Of a stretch of DNA of 64,000 nucleotides, positions 22,515 to 35,899 are shown piece by piece. Made by a program: the position numbers and the translations under genes. Source of the stretch: Flaveria trinervia (taxonomy: Eukaryota; Streptophyta; Magnoliopsida; Asterales; Asteraceae); NCBI GenBank assembly GCA_025506515.1, contig CM046451.1, positions 39,270,595 through 39,334,594 on the forward strand, read 5' to 3'. Under the pieces are notes generated by a model. The model searched no databases, had not been told where the DNA came from, and saw nothing but the letters and a program-made list of their open reading frames with translations. Within the stretch, counting starts at the first letter, position 1. Every line of letters starts with the position of its first letter.

Positions 22515-25500
22515 ATGAGCCTAAAACCACAACACAACTGCGTTGCATACCTTACCAAGTCGGCTTTCTGGAACAAATTTGATAATGCCATTGACCTAAT
22601 GGTGGATTCCCCATATCGCACAGCCTTTCTCTTGAATCCGACCATCTACCCTAAATCTCTCAGTCAATTCTGGTCAAATGTTTTTGTTCATACTGATGAG
22701 TCTACTGGCCAAATCTCTGTTCGGTCCCTCGTCAACCAGAAACCAGTGGTTGTTACAGCCGACATCATTCGTCAGGCATTACACTTACATGACTCCACCA
22801 CTATGACTGAATACCCAAAGGGCACAATGGATATGTCCTTTATCAATAATGGGTATGAAGGTGATCTTCGGGCTACAACTATTCTGATGAAACATTTCCA
22901 TGATGCTGAAAAACTTATCTTTCACATGGTAAATGTATGCTTAGTTTCAAAGACATCCTCTTGGGATCAAATGTCATCCCAATGGCAACAGGTATTGTAT
23001 TCTATTTAGAACACCAACCGCTAAATTTCTCTGAAATCGTGTTTCTAGAAATAAAGAACTTGGCTCAGAAACCTGTGGCAAACCGCTGGCTATTATATCC
23101 CAGGTTTCTGATGGCCATTATTTTAAATGAATTAAAATCTGATGGCCTTATTGGCCTTGGAGTCCCTGCACCAGCTGTTTTGGCTGAGATATACTCCAGG
23201 CACAACTCAGACCTCACTCTCAAAGAAGCTGCCCGAATGCTAAAGCCCAAGCAGAGGGAACCCACAGCTTCCACCACCAGATCCAGAGTCCCCACCAAAC
23301 CAAAAACCAAACGCCCCAAAACAGCTATTCAGGGAGATGAGTCCCCTGAAGATGCTCCTGTACCACCAAGGCAGGATATACTTGCTGGTTTAAACCCCCC
23401 AGCAGTATCAGAGACTCTACCAGCCAACACCACACAGCATCCTCTCAAAAGGATCCTGATGCAACCTTATCAGGGGCAACCACATCGCTGAGACCTCTCT
23501 CACTTGAGGAGGTTATCATTGAAGAGCATCCCTCTCCCCGGATGCAATCATCTTCTATCCCCTCTCCCCATGAAAATGCCCCCCAAAGTCCAACCATTAT
23601 AATTGCAAACGTGCTGACTCAGCTGCATGCCTCTCCTCCTCCCCAACAAACACCAACAAAGGGGAGAACCACAACAACTGAGGAAGAGGATCAACATGCT
23701 TCTGACAACCCACAACACCAGGGTTTAACTGTTCTATCTCCTGGTGTGGATATGCAGATACGAACATCTGGTGAGGCTGCCACCTCTTCTGAATCAGCAC
23801 ATGATCAGACTGAGGCTGGTAACATAGCTAAGACTCACCAGAGGCAACAGCTGATGAAGGACATCGTCCTGAGGCTGGAAGTCCCCAGTTCCAAGAAAAA
23901 GGGGCACATGCTAAAACTGGTCTACACCCGGTGCATGTACATCCTGCTACAAGCAGGAGGTCAGGTGATTCAACATCTGCTGATGATGACCTAGGCTTTT
24001 TCTATGATGTTCTAGCCCACAACACCATCCTGGAGGCTGAGGTAAGCAGACTACAAGAACTGCTTGCCAAGAAGTCTCAGGATGTAAGTCCATCTACCCC
24101 CACTAACCCACAGATGGCACCTTCATTCGAAGGTCTCCCAAACACTTCACCCTCTCACTTCACTGAGCCTCCAGCCTCTGCCTTTGGCACTATCTCTCAG
24201 GACAGAACCCCCTGAGCAGATGGTTGTTGCATTCCAACAATACTTACCTCTCATCACTCCCATCATCAATGACATTGTTCATAAAGCCATTGATGAGAGG
24301 ATCTCCTCAAGTCTACAACCACTCATTGATGATGCTGTGCACAAGAAACTTTCTGCGGTACAAACCCCTGCAACCAATGCATCCAAAAAGGGGGAGAGTA
24401 CAGCAGTGAAAGAAAAGAAAAGAAAAAGAACTGAGGATGAGAAGGCACAAGAGAAAACCAAGGAGTTGGAGAAGGAAAAGGAACAACAACTGATCACTTA
24501 CAAAAGAAAGAAAAGTGCTGGTGATCAAAAGAATGCTGAAGAAAAATCCTTGGAGGAGCTGATAAAAGATGCAGATGAAGCACACAGCCGATCCATGGAC
24601 AAAATCATTGAGCAACTCTTCAAGCAAGACTTTGATACAGCCAAACTAGACAGTGAGATCAGGAGGTTGGAAGTAAATGAAATCCAAAACAGATGGGCTG
24701 GGTACAGTGTGCTGGAGAAAGAGAGATTGGAGATCATGATTTGATTCATAGCCAAATACTTAGGAAGATCACTGATGGAGATTCGTTCATGGACCAGAGA
24801 CAGCATTCTGGCTATAGCCACCAGAATCTGTTTGTCTGAGCAATTTCATAAGGGGATAATTATTAAGCACTTGATGAGGCTGGAGCTGGGAAAAGGCTTG
24901 AAATGGCAAAACTCACAAAAGCCAAACTTACAACCAAAATGCTTGAACAACCTTCCCAATCACCCACTAAAAACAGCCTACCCCTCAAATCTCCAAACCA
25001 ATCTCAAAACTCAAATCCAAACATCCTCAACCCTCAAAACCAATTCCTATACCACAAAAACCAACCTAACCATCATCCAGTGATGCACCTAGAAGGAGAA
25101 GAAGGGTGCTGAGGATAGAAGAAGATGAAGAAGAAGATGATGAAGATGATAGTCTGCCACTCTTTGCTCTTCTAAGGGTACCAGAACCCAAGAGTCAACT
25201 CATGATCACACCTGACTCACAAAGGGAAATGGTTAAAGTCAAAATTGAAGATGAAGAACAGCAGAAGCAGCACGATGAGCAACTACTGAAGATGGTTGAC
25301 AAGGAATTTCCCCAGTCATCATCTATACAAGCCATGAAAGGGCATACTCAGAGGCTGTACACTCTCAGGCACACATTTCAGTACCAAAAAGAGAGAGTGA
25401 GAGTATGGCCAGACCACAAGGTGAGCTCTAGAATACACAAAAGATCCATTCCACATAGATACAATGGCCAGGTTAGAAAAACAATAGACTCTACAATCAT

Positions 25501-26055
25501 GTTGGCCATTGTAGTCTCACCTTGGGAAATACTCGATGAATTCAAGAAGGCTCATCAATCAAAAATGACCCCTCAAGCCTTACTGGAAAACAAGATGATC
25601 AAAAGGGGTTATTATATAAGAAGCTTGAAGACATTAAGAAGAATGAGCTCCAGTTACTCCTTGAGGGCACCCATCCTGATGAATTTGTCTATAGGGAGAT
25701 AACTACTGTGGAGTTAAAGAATGGCAGGACTGTAAAGTACCTATCTGAGTACTATGGTCCAGGTTCTTCTTTGAAGGAGGAGTAGAAGAACTCTCCAAGG
25801 AGGAACAGGTTGTTCTCCTTGAGGCCTATGTTCGTGAGTCTTACAGACTCGTAAATGGGAAGTAGTTTCATGGTTGGGATCACAACTCTATGTCCAGATT
25901 CCCCAAAACAGAGTTCCCCTCCATACTTAGCCAAACACATGATTAGAAACCTCTTCCTGGTCTGTGCTGATCTGATTCTCTAAAGCTGATCAAGAGAAGT
26001 CTTTGCCAACAATAAGTGGGACCTCAATAAAGTTAAAGGTTTTGGCTGCATTGGT
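22515..26055 (+). pseudogene. Downstream (post-pol) gene of element G
   Basis: It starts MSLKPQHNCVAY at 22515. The N-terminal globular domain (about 270 residues) is well preserved: AFWNKFDNAIDLM, VVVTADIIRQALHL, HFHDAEKLIFHMVN, NFSEIVFLEIKNL and LLYPRFLMAII. It is followed by a basic Pro-rich linker, Ser/Gln-rich sequence, a coiled-coil region with Lys/Glu runs (24370-24740), an acidic run near 25120 and a C-terminal domain (TFQYQKERVRVWPD, RYNGQVRKTID). Frameshifts occur near 22985, 23470, 23960, 24190, 24745 and 25090, so the ancestral product was above 1000 residues. No signal peptide or membrane span is seen. The function is unknown; the usual label for such SIRE genes is env-like. Confidence 0.75.
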
Positions 26056-26067
26056 TCAGGGGGAGTT

Positions 26068-26719
26068 TGTTGGACCAAAAGAACCAATGAGCCGGATCAG
26101 AAAAACCTTTAAGTCCCATAGACGTCACAACAACTGCTGAAGTCCACAACAGCTGAAAACAACAACCGATTACAAAGTCTGAAGACAAGTGCTGAAGACA
26201 AAGTCTGAAGACAAGTACTGAAGACAGTCTGAAGACAATTGTTAAAGACAAGTACTGAAGACCAAGTATCAGACGTTGTCACAACAGCTAAAGAGGTCTT
26301 CTTCAGTAGTTGTGACGGTTTTCTTTCAGTAGTTTAGTTTCAGTAGTTTAGCATTAGTAGTTTTATATTTTGTGCTTAGCACTCTCTGATATGTTCTCAG
26401 TAGTTGTGAACATTTCAGTATTTTGTTAAGTGTTAGTTGTATTTGTAATAAATCTGCCAGATGTCACTATCCCGTGATATCAGCAGTGATTGCACTCTAT
26501 ATAAGGAGTGTCAACCTAATTGTAATCGGTGAATGATTGAGCGAAAACATTTGATATTATTGAAACATTCCTTTTCACATAAATATATTCTCTCGTTACA
26601 ACCGTATTTGTTCTTAATGCATATGAATATCAAATTCTTGCTATAATTTGTCTAATTCTTGTTCTTATTCCGCTGCGTTACACTCTAATCCATCAAACTT
26701 GAGATCACTGATCCTGTCA
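26068..26719 (+). repeat. 3' LTR of element G (652 bp)
   Basis: It follows GGGGGAGTT (26059-26067), starts TGTTGGACC and ends CTGATCCTGTCA. The TATA box is TATATAA at 26498-26504. It is close to the 5' LTR apart from repeat-number loss near 26230 and scattered substitutions. Confidence 0.94.
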
Positions 26720-28694
26720 GTATACTTCAGATGAACAGATCTTGGTGGTTATTGCCAAGATGCTGTCCCTGGACCAAGCGTTGATTTCGATCATTGATCT
26801 TCCAAGATATTTTGCTATAAATCTGATCATGATCTCCAGCCTTTCTCTTTCTAACACATCATAACTTGCCCATCTATTTTGGATTTCTTCAATCTCTAAT
26901 CTTCTAATCTCAGAGTCAAGTTTGTCAATGTCATGGCCTTGCCTAAACAACTGATCAATGATGTTATCCATTGATCTGCTGTGTTCAGCATCAGCCTCTT
27001 TCACCATCAGCTCTAAGGCAGTCTCTTTCTCATTCTTTCTTTTCTTTGATTTCTCCATGTCAACTTCTTTCTCCTTCTCTTTTTCAGTCTCCGCAGCCAA
27101 CTCCTTCTCTTTTTCCACTACTGTCACTTCTGTTTCTTTCTCTTTATCTTTCCTCTCTGCACTCCTCTTTCAGGATGGTGTTTTGGGCTAAGACATCGTA
27201 AAAGAAGCCCAGGTTATCATCAGTGGGTACTGAATCACCTGACCTCCTGATAGAATCAGGATGAACATGCACTAAGTGTAGATCAGTTGTAGCATGTGCC
27301 CCTTTGTCTTGGAACTGGGGACTTCCTACCTCAGGACTATGTCCTTCATCAGCAGTTTCCTCTGGTAAGGTCTTAGTAATGGTACCAACTACATCCTGAT
27401 CATATGCTGAAGCAGGATAAGTGGCAGCCTTACCAGAAGTTCCAATCTCCTTTTCTACACTAGGAAATGGAACATTGTAACCCCTATGCTGTGGTTATCA
27501 GATGCACTTTGATCCTCCCCCTTAATGGTAGAGGTATGCCCAGTTGTAATTGGTATCTGGGGAGGGGGTGAGGAGTGCAACTGACTCAACACTTGTGCAA
27601 CAATTAATGTAGGACTTTGGGGGGCGGTTGCATGTGGTGATTGGGTAGAAGCAGATTGCACCCGGGGTGAATGGTGCACTTCAATGGTAATCCTCTCAAG
27701 TGAGATAGGTTCCAGCAGTGTGGGTTCCCCAATAGTGGTTGCAATAGGCAACTGTTGAGAGGATACTTGTGCAGCTTTGGCAGGTTGAGTCGTTGTCACA
27801 ACTAGGGGGTTAATACCAGTATGTGGTTCCTGTGTTTGTGGTATAGGGGCATCCTCAGGGGACTCATCTCCCTGAGTAGTCGTTTTTGGCTTTTTGGAAT
27901 TAGGTTTGGTGGGGACTCTGGTTCTGGAGGTGGTGGCTGTGGGTTCCAACTGCGTGGGTTTTCGCAGTTTGGCAGCCTGTTTCAGTGTGTGGTCAGAGTT
28001 GTGCCTGAGTATACTTCAGGCAATACAGCCGTTGCAGGGACTCCCAGGCCAACAAGTCCCTCAGCTTGCAGCTGATTCTCTATTATAGCCATAATGAACC
28101 GAGGATATAATATCCAGCGGTTAGAAATAGTTTTTGAGGCCATATCCTTAAGTTCAAGAAAAATGATTTCAGAAAAGTTTAAGTCTTGTTGCTCAAGGAT
28201 AGAGAATAATACCTGCTGCCACCTTGTAGACATTTGATCCCAAGAGGAAGTCTTAGGAGCTAAGCAAACATTTACCATGTGAAATATAAGACGTTCTGCA
28301 TCATGGAAATGTTTCTTCAGGATGGTAGAGGCACTAAGGTTTCCCTGATATCCATGGTGGGCAAAGGATAAATCAGTTGTGCCCTTTGGATACCCAGCAG
28401 GAAAAGTGGCATCATCCAGGTTTAGGGTTTGGCGAAGTATATCAGGAGTGATGACCACTTGATGGTTGTTGACGACCGACTGGAGAGACTCGCGTTGTTC
28501 TCCCCAGTGGTGAGGGTGACGTTCGTCCAAAACTGGTGAAGGGATTCGGCATGAATAATGGGATTTAGAAGGAAGGCCATTTTGTAGGGAGATTGGACCA
28601 TTAGATCAATGGCGTTGTCGAACTTTGTCCAGAAAGGTGATTTTGTGAGGTAGGCAACACAGTTATTGTGTGGTTTGAGCTGCATGGTTGCCAT
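26720..28694 (-). pseudogene. Downstream gene of F, N-terminal part
   Basis: It reads from ATG 28694 (MATMQLKPHNNCVAY) leftwards to the G insertion at 26724. The N-terminal domain matches that of G almost residue for residue, with frame changes near 28440 and 27970. Next comes a Pro/Thr/Gln-rich linker to about 27455, then the coiled-coil Lys/Glu segment 27127-26717, which G interrupts. The reading continues on the other side at 14440. Confidence 0.8.
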
Positions 28695-29468
28695 TAATGA
28701 GAGAGAAGTTTTGGAGATTTGAACGTTAGGTTTGGAGAGGATGAAGTGTTGAAGGCTTAGGTATTGGGTATTTATAGGGTAAGGGTTAGAAAACGACTGA
28801 AGGGTTTGGTGTTAGTCATCAGTAGTTGTAAACGACTGATGATGTGGTATTACCCTTTCAGATGTTGAAATAACTGAAGTCTTGGTTTTAGGCATCAGCA
28901 GTTATAAAACTACTGAAAGCCATGGTTTTGACTTCAGATGTTTGAAAACAACTGAAGACTTGGTTTTAGTCATCAGTAGTTGTGAAACTACTGAAGACCT
29001 TGGTTTTGTCTTCAGGTGTTGTAAACAGCTGATGACTTGGTTTTAGTCATCAGTAGTTGTGAAACTACTGAAGACATGGTTTTGTCATCAGTTGTTGTAA
29101 ACAGCTGATGACTTGGTTTTAGTCATCAGTAGTTGTGAAACTACTGAAGACATGGTTTGGTCATCAGTTGTTTAGGATGAAACAGCAGTTGTAGAAACAA
29201 CTGAAGAGAAATTTCTCATCAGTAGTTTTCGTCAATTCATAGCCTTTCAGTTGTTTCATACTATCCTCAACACTTACTCATCAGCCTTTTAGTTGTTTTC
29301 AGTTGTTTCATAGGACATCAGTACTTATTCTGTTTTTACTGACATCAGTAGTTATAACTACATCAGTAGTTGTAACTTTATCAGTTGTTTTAACAGAATC
29401 AGTACTATATGTGATATGGTACTAATGATCATCAGTACTTATATACTGAGATCATCAGTAGTTATCAC
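28695..29468 (-). promoter_or_regulatory. Spacer of F: tandem hairpin array and TATA box
   Basis: From about 28800 to 29200 near-identical units of about 38 bp repeat. Each contains inverted arms (CATCAGTAGTTGTGAAACTACTGAAG or CATCAGTTGTTGTAAACAGCTGATG in outline) joined by GACTTGGTTTTAG-type linkers. The two arm types alternate. The minus-strand TATA box (TATAAAT, complement of 28770-28776) lies about 76 bp before the downstream ATG. This is the counterpart of 21654-22514 in G. Confidence 0.55.
28770..28776 (-). promoter_or_regulatory. TATA box upstream of the F downstream gene
   Basis: The minus strand reads CCCTATAAATACCC, about 76 bp before ATG 28694. Its position and flanks agree with those in G. 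Confidence 0.55.
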
Positions 29469-32400
29469 TTATTCTAGCTGCAGCATACCAAGCCTTAATA
29501 CTAGGTTTTGGAAAGTTGATCTATCCAAAGGCTTAGTAAAAATGTCTGCAAGCTCATCAGCACTAGGCACAAACTTAGGATCAATCAGACCTTTTTCAAA
29601 ACAATCCCTAATAAAATGATGTCTGATCTCTATATGTTTGTAACTAGAGTGCTGGACAGGATTTTTGACAATGCACAGAGCTGAAGCACTATCCATTAAT
29701 AATGAGTCTTAGTCTCTGTAATGCCATAATCCAAAAGTTGGTTCTGAAGCCAGAGTGCCTGAGAAGTACAACTTGCAGCTACAATGTACTGCTTCAGCAG
29801 TGGATGTAGCAATAGATGTTTGTTTCTTACTCTGCCAAGAAATCAAACAGTTGCCTAGGAATTGACATCCACCAGAAGTTGACTTTCTAGTTAACTTGCA
29901 CCCTGCATAGTCACTATCTGAAAAAGCAATTAATTTGCAAGAGTGTCCAGTGGAATACCATAACCTAGAGATTGTGTACCTTGCAAATATCTAAAGATCC
30001 TCTTGACTGCAATCAAATGAGACTCTTTAGGAGCAGCCTGAAATCTAGCACAGACACAAGTAGCAAACGTGATATCTGGTCTAGAAGCTGTTAAGCACAT
30101 CAAGGACCCAATCATACATCTGTAAAGTATTTCATCAACAGCTTTACCTTTCTGATCCACATCCAGTTGTGTGGTGTTGCACATGGGAGTAGAACAGGGC
30201 TTACAATTTTGTAAATCAAACTTATTCAAAAGATTTTTGTATATTTTGACTGATGAATAAAGGTTCCATCAGCCTTTTGTTTGATTTGAAAACCTAGAAA
30301 GAACTGTAATTCTCCCATTACACTCATTTCAAACCTCTTTTTCATTAATTTGGTAAAATCATCACACAACTGGGGATCAGAGGATGCAAAAATAATATCA
30401 TCAACATAAATTTGAACAAGTAGCTTATGCTGATCCACCTTCTTAATAAACAAATTTTATCTATGGAGCCTCTAGTGAAATTATTCTTGAGAAGAAAAGT
30501 GGAAAGTGTCTCATACCAGGCTCTAGGAGCTTGTTTCAACCCATAAAGAGCTTATCAAGTTTATACACCCATTCAGGATGTTTATTGTCCTCAAAACCTG
30601 GTGGCTGACACACATAAACTTCTTCTTTTATTTTTCCATATAAAAATGCACTTTTGACATCCATTTGAAAAACTTTGAGATGGTGGAATGCAGCATAGGC
30701 TAAGAACAATCGAATTGCCTCTAGTCTGGCTACAGGGGCAAAGGTTTCATCATAATCAATACCTTCTTCTTGTGAGAACCCCTGTACAACCAGTCTAGCC
30801 TTGTTCTTAACAATAAGCCCATTTTCATCAGTTTTATTCCTAAACACCCATTTAGTGCCTATTGCACACTTACCTGGGGGTAGAGGAACCAGTTCCCACA
30901 CTTGCTGTTTCTTGAACTGAAGAAGCTCAAGCTGTATGGCTTCAACCCATCCATTGTCTCTTAAAGCAACATGATAGTTCTTTGGCTCTAGCTGACTGAT
31001 GAAGAGAGCATAGAAGCAGAAGTTAGACAATTGACTTCTTGTTGAAACTCCAGCATTGATATCACCAATGATTTGAGACATTGGGTGATTTTTCAGCTCT
31101 TGATAAACAATGATATCTGTGCAAGTGTTTGTAGAACCTTCAGCAGTAGTAGATGTTGATGCAGACTCTTGAAACCAAGAATTTGATGGTAACTCAAAAG
31201 ATGTAGAGGAATCAGAAATCTCATCAGCATTTGTTGTGGACGGAACTGCCGAAGCTACAGAAACATCAAGTTTAGGAGACTCGGGCAGTTGGTGACCAAA
31301 CTTGAATAGGTGAGTATTGATATTATCATCATCATCATCAATACCACCAGGTGGAAGACATGCTGCAGAGGATGATTTATCCACATGGTCTGCAACAACT
31401 GGAGGTTGATAAGGAACATATTGTAGTATGTCCAAATCAAACAACTCCACAGGGTTTTGTGGAATCTTTTCCATTGGTGATTCATTAAACTTCACATGCA
31501 AAGTCTCTTCAACTATCTTTGTTCTGCAGTTGAAGACTCTGTATGCTTTGCAAGTAGATGAATAACCAACAAAATACCCTGCATCCACCTTAGGATCAAA
31601 TTTTTGGAGTTGATCCTTTGTGTTGAGAATAAAACAGGAACACCCAATGCTCTGAAAAAGAAATGAGAGGAGCCAAGTGATGTAGAACTTCATATGGAGT
31701 CTTCATCAACCTCTTATTTACTAAGGCTCTATTCTGCACATAGCAAGCTGTGTTAACAGCTTCAGCCCAAAAGGTCAGTGGCAAACCAGAGTCAGCCAAC
31801 ATAGACCTTGCAGCTTCAATTAGGACCCTGTTCTTTCTCTCCACTACTCCATTTTGTTCTGGAGTCCTTGGGATGCTAAACTGCCTTTTGATTCCCTTTG
31901 AAAGATAAAATTCATCAGTGTATGGTTTCTGGTTTCTGAATTCAGTTCCATTGTCACTCCGTATACACTTGACAGAAAGGGAATACTGCTTCTCAACATA
32001 CAACACAAAGTTGATAATCTTCTGAGCAACCTCATCCTTTGAATACAGAAAGAAAGTCCATACAAATCTGGAGTAATCATTCACAATTACCATACAGTAT
32101 TTCTTCTTTGCCATGCTCATCACTCTCACAGGACCAAATAGATCCATATGCAGTAATTGCAAGCAGGCAATGGACTTAGGCTCTTCAATAGGAGGGAATA
32201 AGACTTTGTGTTGTTTTCCTTTTAAACAAGCAGTGCAGGTTTCATCACAGTGGAACTCCTTTGTTGGTAAGCCTCTCACTAAACTATTGTGGATCAGCTT
32301 ATTCATGTTTTTGAAATTAACATGACCCAGCCTTCTGTGCCACAGTTTAGATTCCTGAGGAGAGGCTTTGGAAAATAGGCAAGGATGGCCTCTGAGATTT

Positions 32401-32800
32401 ATTTTCTTGAGAGATCTAAGGCATACACTCTTCCTGTCCTGTTGGCCCTCAGGAGAGTGTGATCATCCAACACCTTATCAATCAAATTCAAAACTTTGGA
32501 TGATAGAATCCTGCAGTTCTGACTGGTGAAAAGAGCAACATCGCCTTTATCACACATTTGACTAACACTCAAGAGATTGTACTTGAGATTTTCCACATGA
32601 TTAACATCATCAAACTTTATTTCTCCATTAGAGACAAAGCCTTTTCCAATGATGTAACCCTTAGCATCATTGCCAAAAGAAACAAACCCCTTCTTTCCTT
32701 GAGAGTAGTCATGAAGAAGAGAGTTGTTCCCTGTCATATGCATAGATCCCCCACTGTCTACATACCAGATGCTACTTTGGCATGTTGAAGAACCCTGCAA
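29469..32800 (-). pseudogene. pol: pol of element F: protease, integrase, RT, RNase H
   Basis: It reads leftwards from about 32800. The blocks are protease WYVDSGGSMHMTG, pre-integrase domain LWHRRLGHVNFKN, integrase (HMDLFGPVRVMS, IRSDNGTEF, QNGVVERKNR, 32306-31596), a long open piece covering the integrase C-terminus and RT fingers (31693-30536), RT active site YVDDI near 30405, and RNase H ending 29469 (ADIFTKPLD). Frame changes occur near 32395, 31680, 30540, 30230, 29940 and 29700. The catalytic residues visible are intact. It is very close to the pol of G, but inverted relative to it. Confidence 0.92.
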
Positions 32801-35694
32801 GCATAAACAATTAGTTAGTTTTTGAGACCCAAACCTTTTTGGTTTTGGGTCTATTCACATCAACAGATGGTAAACTAATAGACTTGCTATGAAAAACAGC
32901 CTGAGGGGATGGAGATGGTGAAGAAGAAGATTCCTTTGGCATGGAATTTCTTCTCTGTGGTTTCAACACAGGAGCATCTAATGGTTGACTCTCCCCAATA
33001 GATGTTGAACCATCATTACAGTTGTGTCTGATTTTGTGATAAAGCCTTCAGCTCATCAGACACATTAGTGCTTGAGTTTGATGAGTTCCTGTGTTGTACC
33101 ACCATCTCTCTTTGAGCAACCTCAGCTGTTGCCTGTTTAACCCCTTTCTTTTTGGATTTTTTTTGGATTTTGGGGTTACAGGTTTGATGTTGCTGGTACA
33201 AATTTGATTTCAAACTCAGTTTTCATTTTATCCATTTCCTCTTTAATGTTTTCATTATGTTTGAGTTTGGAGCCCTTTTTATACCAGCAATCATCAGTAA
33301 GATGATTAAATAGGCCACATATTTCACATGGCTTTTTCTTCATCTTAAGTTGATCATCTGCTGAAGAAGATGAAACTACTGAAGACTTGTTCTTCAGCAG
33401 TTTGCTATCAGTACTAGCAGTTTTCTTTGCTTTAGTACTGCTTTCTTGATATCTTCTTCAGTAGTTTTCCCACCCTTTCTACTTGCAGTTTTCTTTCCTT
33501 TAGTACATGTAGTAGTTTGGCTTGTTCTCCAGGTGTTATGACATTCTTTTTAGTACTTTCAGTACTTTGTGAAATATCACCTGGAGTGATCAACTTTGTG
33601 ATCATGTGAGTGTCAGCATTTGAACCATCAACATCAGCTGATAGTTTCTGAGAGGAATTAATGCTGACTTCTACTTCTAATGGTGCTGTATCAGATAGTA
33701 GATCACATGATGAAAAGGATTGGTTATTGCTTTCACCATCAGATTCTACTTCTGCTCTGGGAGTAAAGTCTGTAGGAGGAGCAATGTGATTATAACCAAT
33801 GCCAAACTTCACATTGGAAGCAGATTGCTTACTAAGAAGCATTTCAAAACCCTTGCAAGAATTTACCCATCGATCACACTCTACCTGGGTAGTTGCAAGT
33901 GTTTCTTTGAGGTCTCTGTACTTCTCTAGAAGTATCTCTTCCCTAGCCTTATCATCGGTGATTTGGCATTTAAGTTTGTAAATCTCATCATTCTTATCAT
34001 TAATCACAGACTCAAATTCAGCTTTGCTTTTGGAAATTGTTTGTTCTAGCTCAATGTTCTTGTTAATTAAAGCTACATTTGCTTCTCTAATAGATGCAAA
34101 TGCGGCTATGCATGTTTCAGAACATAGTTTGGCTTTTGCCTCAGAGGATACCTGTGATACCTATGGTGTAGAGGCATTAGAGGATGAAGTATCAGCATAC
34201 TCCAAAGCCATAAGAGCTAGATTTCCAAAAGGACTGTCACCACCATGTTGACCAGCACCAGAGAACAGTTGTTCATGACCAGACAAATCATCTGGTAAAC
34301 TGCTCCAGTCAACAACTCCTGGGGTGAAAAAACTGTGTTGTTGAGGTTGCGTTTGTTGATGAGATTGGGAAGGTTGAGGTTCAGGTAATGCATGTGGTTG
34401 TTGTGCAATTAGAGCTTGAACCGGATTTGGCTGAGGCAAGTAATAGCAGGGTAAAGGATATGACATTGGACCCTGGGGGACAAAGTATGCAGGAGATACA
34501 GGGTGTGATAAATGACCAGACCCAGCAGGATGTTGCCCTCTATTTTGTAGACTAGTGCTAGGAAAAGTCACAAAGGGTGCAGAAGAGTTAGATCCAGTTG
34601 ATCTACATTCTCTTGCAAAGTGTCCAAGCCTTTGGCATTTGTGACACCTCAACTTACTCTTGTCAAAACCAACTTTGGTTTTGCCAGAGAGTCCAGGAAA
34701 TTTCCTGCCAGTTCTCTTGTAGAACTTCTGAATCTGATATTAACCAGGGCCATTTGGCTTAGAATATCCATCTCTTCTAAATCATCATCAGCAATTCCCT
34801 TCAGATCATCCATGATGAAGCATAGATTGTCACTATTACTGCCAGATGACAATCAATACCAACAAATGCATGATCAGAACTGTTTGAAGAGAAATCAATA
34901 TGCTCATCATGATTGCTTTTAGATGCAGCATATTCTGACTCATGACCAACCAAGGCAGTGTTCCCTGGTACAAAGTCATCAGTGAGCTTTCCTGATGATG
35001 ACAGTTTCCTTTTCTGCTCTATCTCTCTTTCAAATGTAAGCAGTTTCCCATGAAGTTGGGTGAGAGATAGGCTATCCATATTTGCACTAGAGCGTAGGAC
35101 AATAGTGTATGTGTCCCATCTCTCAGGCAGTGATCTGAGGAATCTGTTATTCATCTGGCTGTTGGTGTATTCCTGATTCACCATTTTCAGCTCAGAGATC
35201 AAACAGGAAAAATGCTCAAACTGTTGAGTCAGTGTCTCACCTTTTCTATGAGAGAATGTCTCATATTGTTGGGCGAGGATTTCTCTGTTGTTTGCTAAGA
35301 CCTCATCAATTCCACCAAATTGTTCCTTCAGTGCATTCCAGAGGTCATGAGCAGTTTCATGATGCATAAGCCCTGAATAGATTTCATTAGGCAGTGCCAT
35401 GGCCAGAATTCCATGGGCTTTAGCATCAATCTCAAACAGTTTCCAATCTTCATCTGAGTATTATTCCTTCTTCTTCGGTACCATTTGATTGATTTCCGGA
35501 TTGTTCACCATAGGCTTATGTGGTCCATGTACCACAGATGTCCAACAACCTGAACTGTTAACAGACAGGTGATGAAGCATCCTTCGTTGCCATATGTTAT
35601 ACTCAGTCCTAACCAGCATCGGAGGCTTGGTTGAGGAACCGGTATTGTGAGGGTCATTAGAAGGAGTAGTCATCACAGATTCAACCAAATTCAA
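32801..35694 (-). pseudogene. gag: gag of element F
   Basis: It starts near 35676 (MTTPSNDPHN; the frame is open to 35694). The UBN2-type gag region (LWNALKEQFGG, SLPERWDTY) spans 35400-34801, with zinc knuckle CHKCQRLGHFAREC near 34640. A Pro/Gln-rich part, a coiled coil (34007-33850) and a second zinc knuckle (CEICG...C near 33320) follow, then a Lys-rich linker into the protease. At least five frame breaks or stops divide it. The order and motifs equal those of G. Confidence 0.88.
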
Positions 35695-35885
35695 TTAAGC
35701 TATAACAGATTTAGAACAAAACACAACGAACCAAATTGAACCAAGAGAGATCTCAAAATGAATAAGCGAAAGCGGCAGAATTCAATAATCTATAACCAGT
35801 TCTTGCAAATAAGCTAATTCAATCAAACATAGATATCAAATAGCAGTTTCAATGATCAACTGTTAGATCGATCAATGATTAACCT

Positions 35886-35897
35886 GCTCTAATACCA
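35886..35897 (-). other. Primer binding site of F
   Basis: The minus strand reads TGGTATTAGAGC, two bases after the 5' LTR. It is the initiator-Met site with one C-to-T change relative to G (TGGTATCAGAGC). Confidence 0.88.
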
Positions 35898-35899
35898 TT

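Larger units (their letters stand above)
14446..26719 (+). mobile_element. Ty1/copia element G (SIRE-like), inserted in F
   Basis: A full-length copy on the plus strand is bounded by LTRs (14446-15175 and 26068-26719) and flanked by the perfect 5-bp duplication GTATA (14441-14445 and 26720-26724). The order is LTR, primer site, gag, pol, spacer, downstream gene, polypurine tract, LTR. It belongs to the same family as its host F (LTR starts, gag, pol and spacer all alike) but lies in the opposite orientation. It is the youngest insertion in the nest, yet its genes already carry several stops and frameshifts, so it probably transposed with help from a relative or decayed quickly. Confidence 0.96.

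Noticed and set aside
22515..26055. Downstream gene as a retroviral envelope
   Set aside because: No signal peptide, membrane span or cleavage site is visible in G, F or A. The position alone does not show that it is an envelope.
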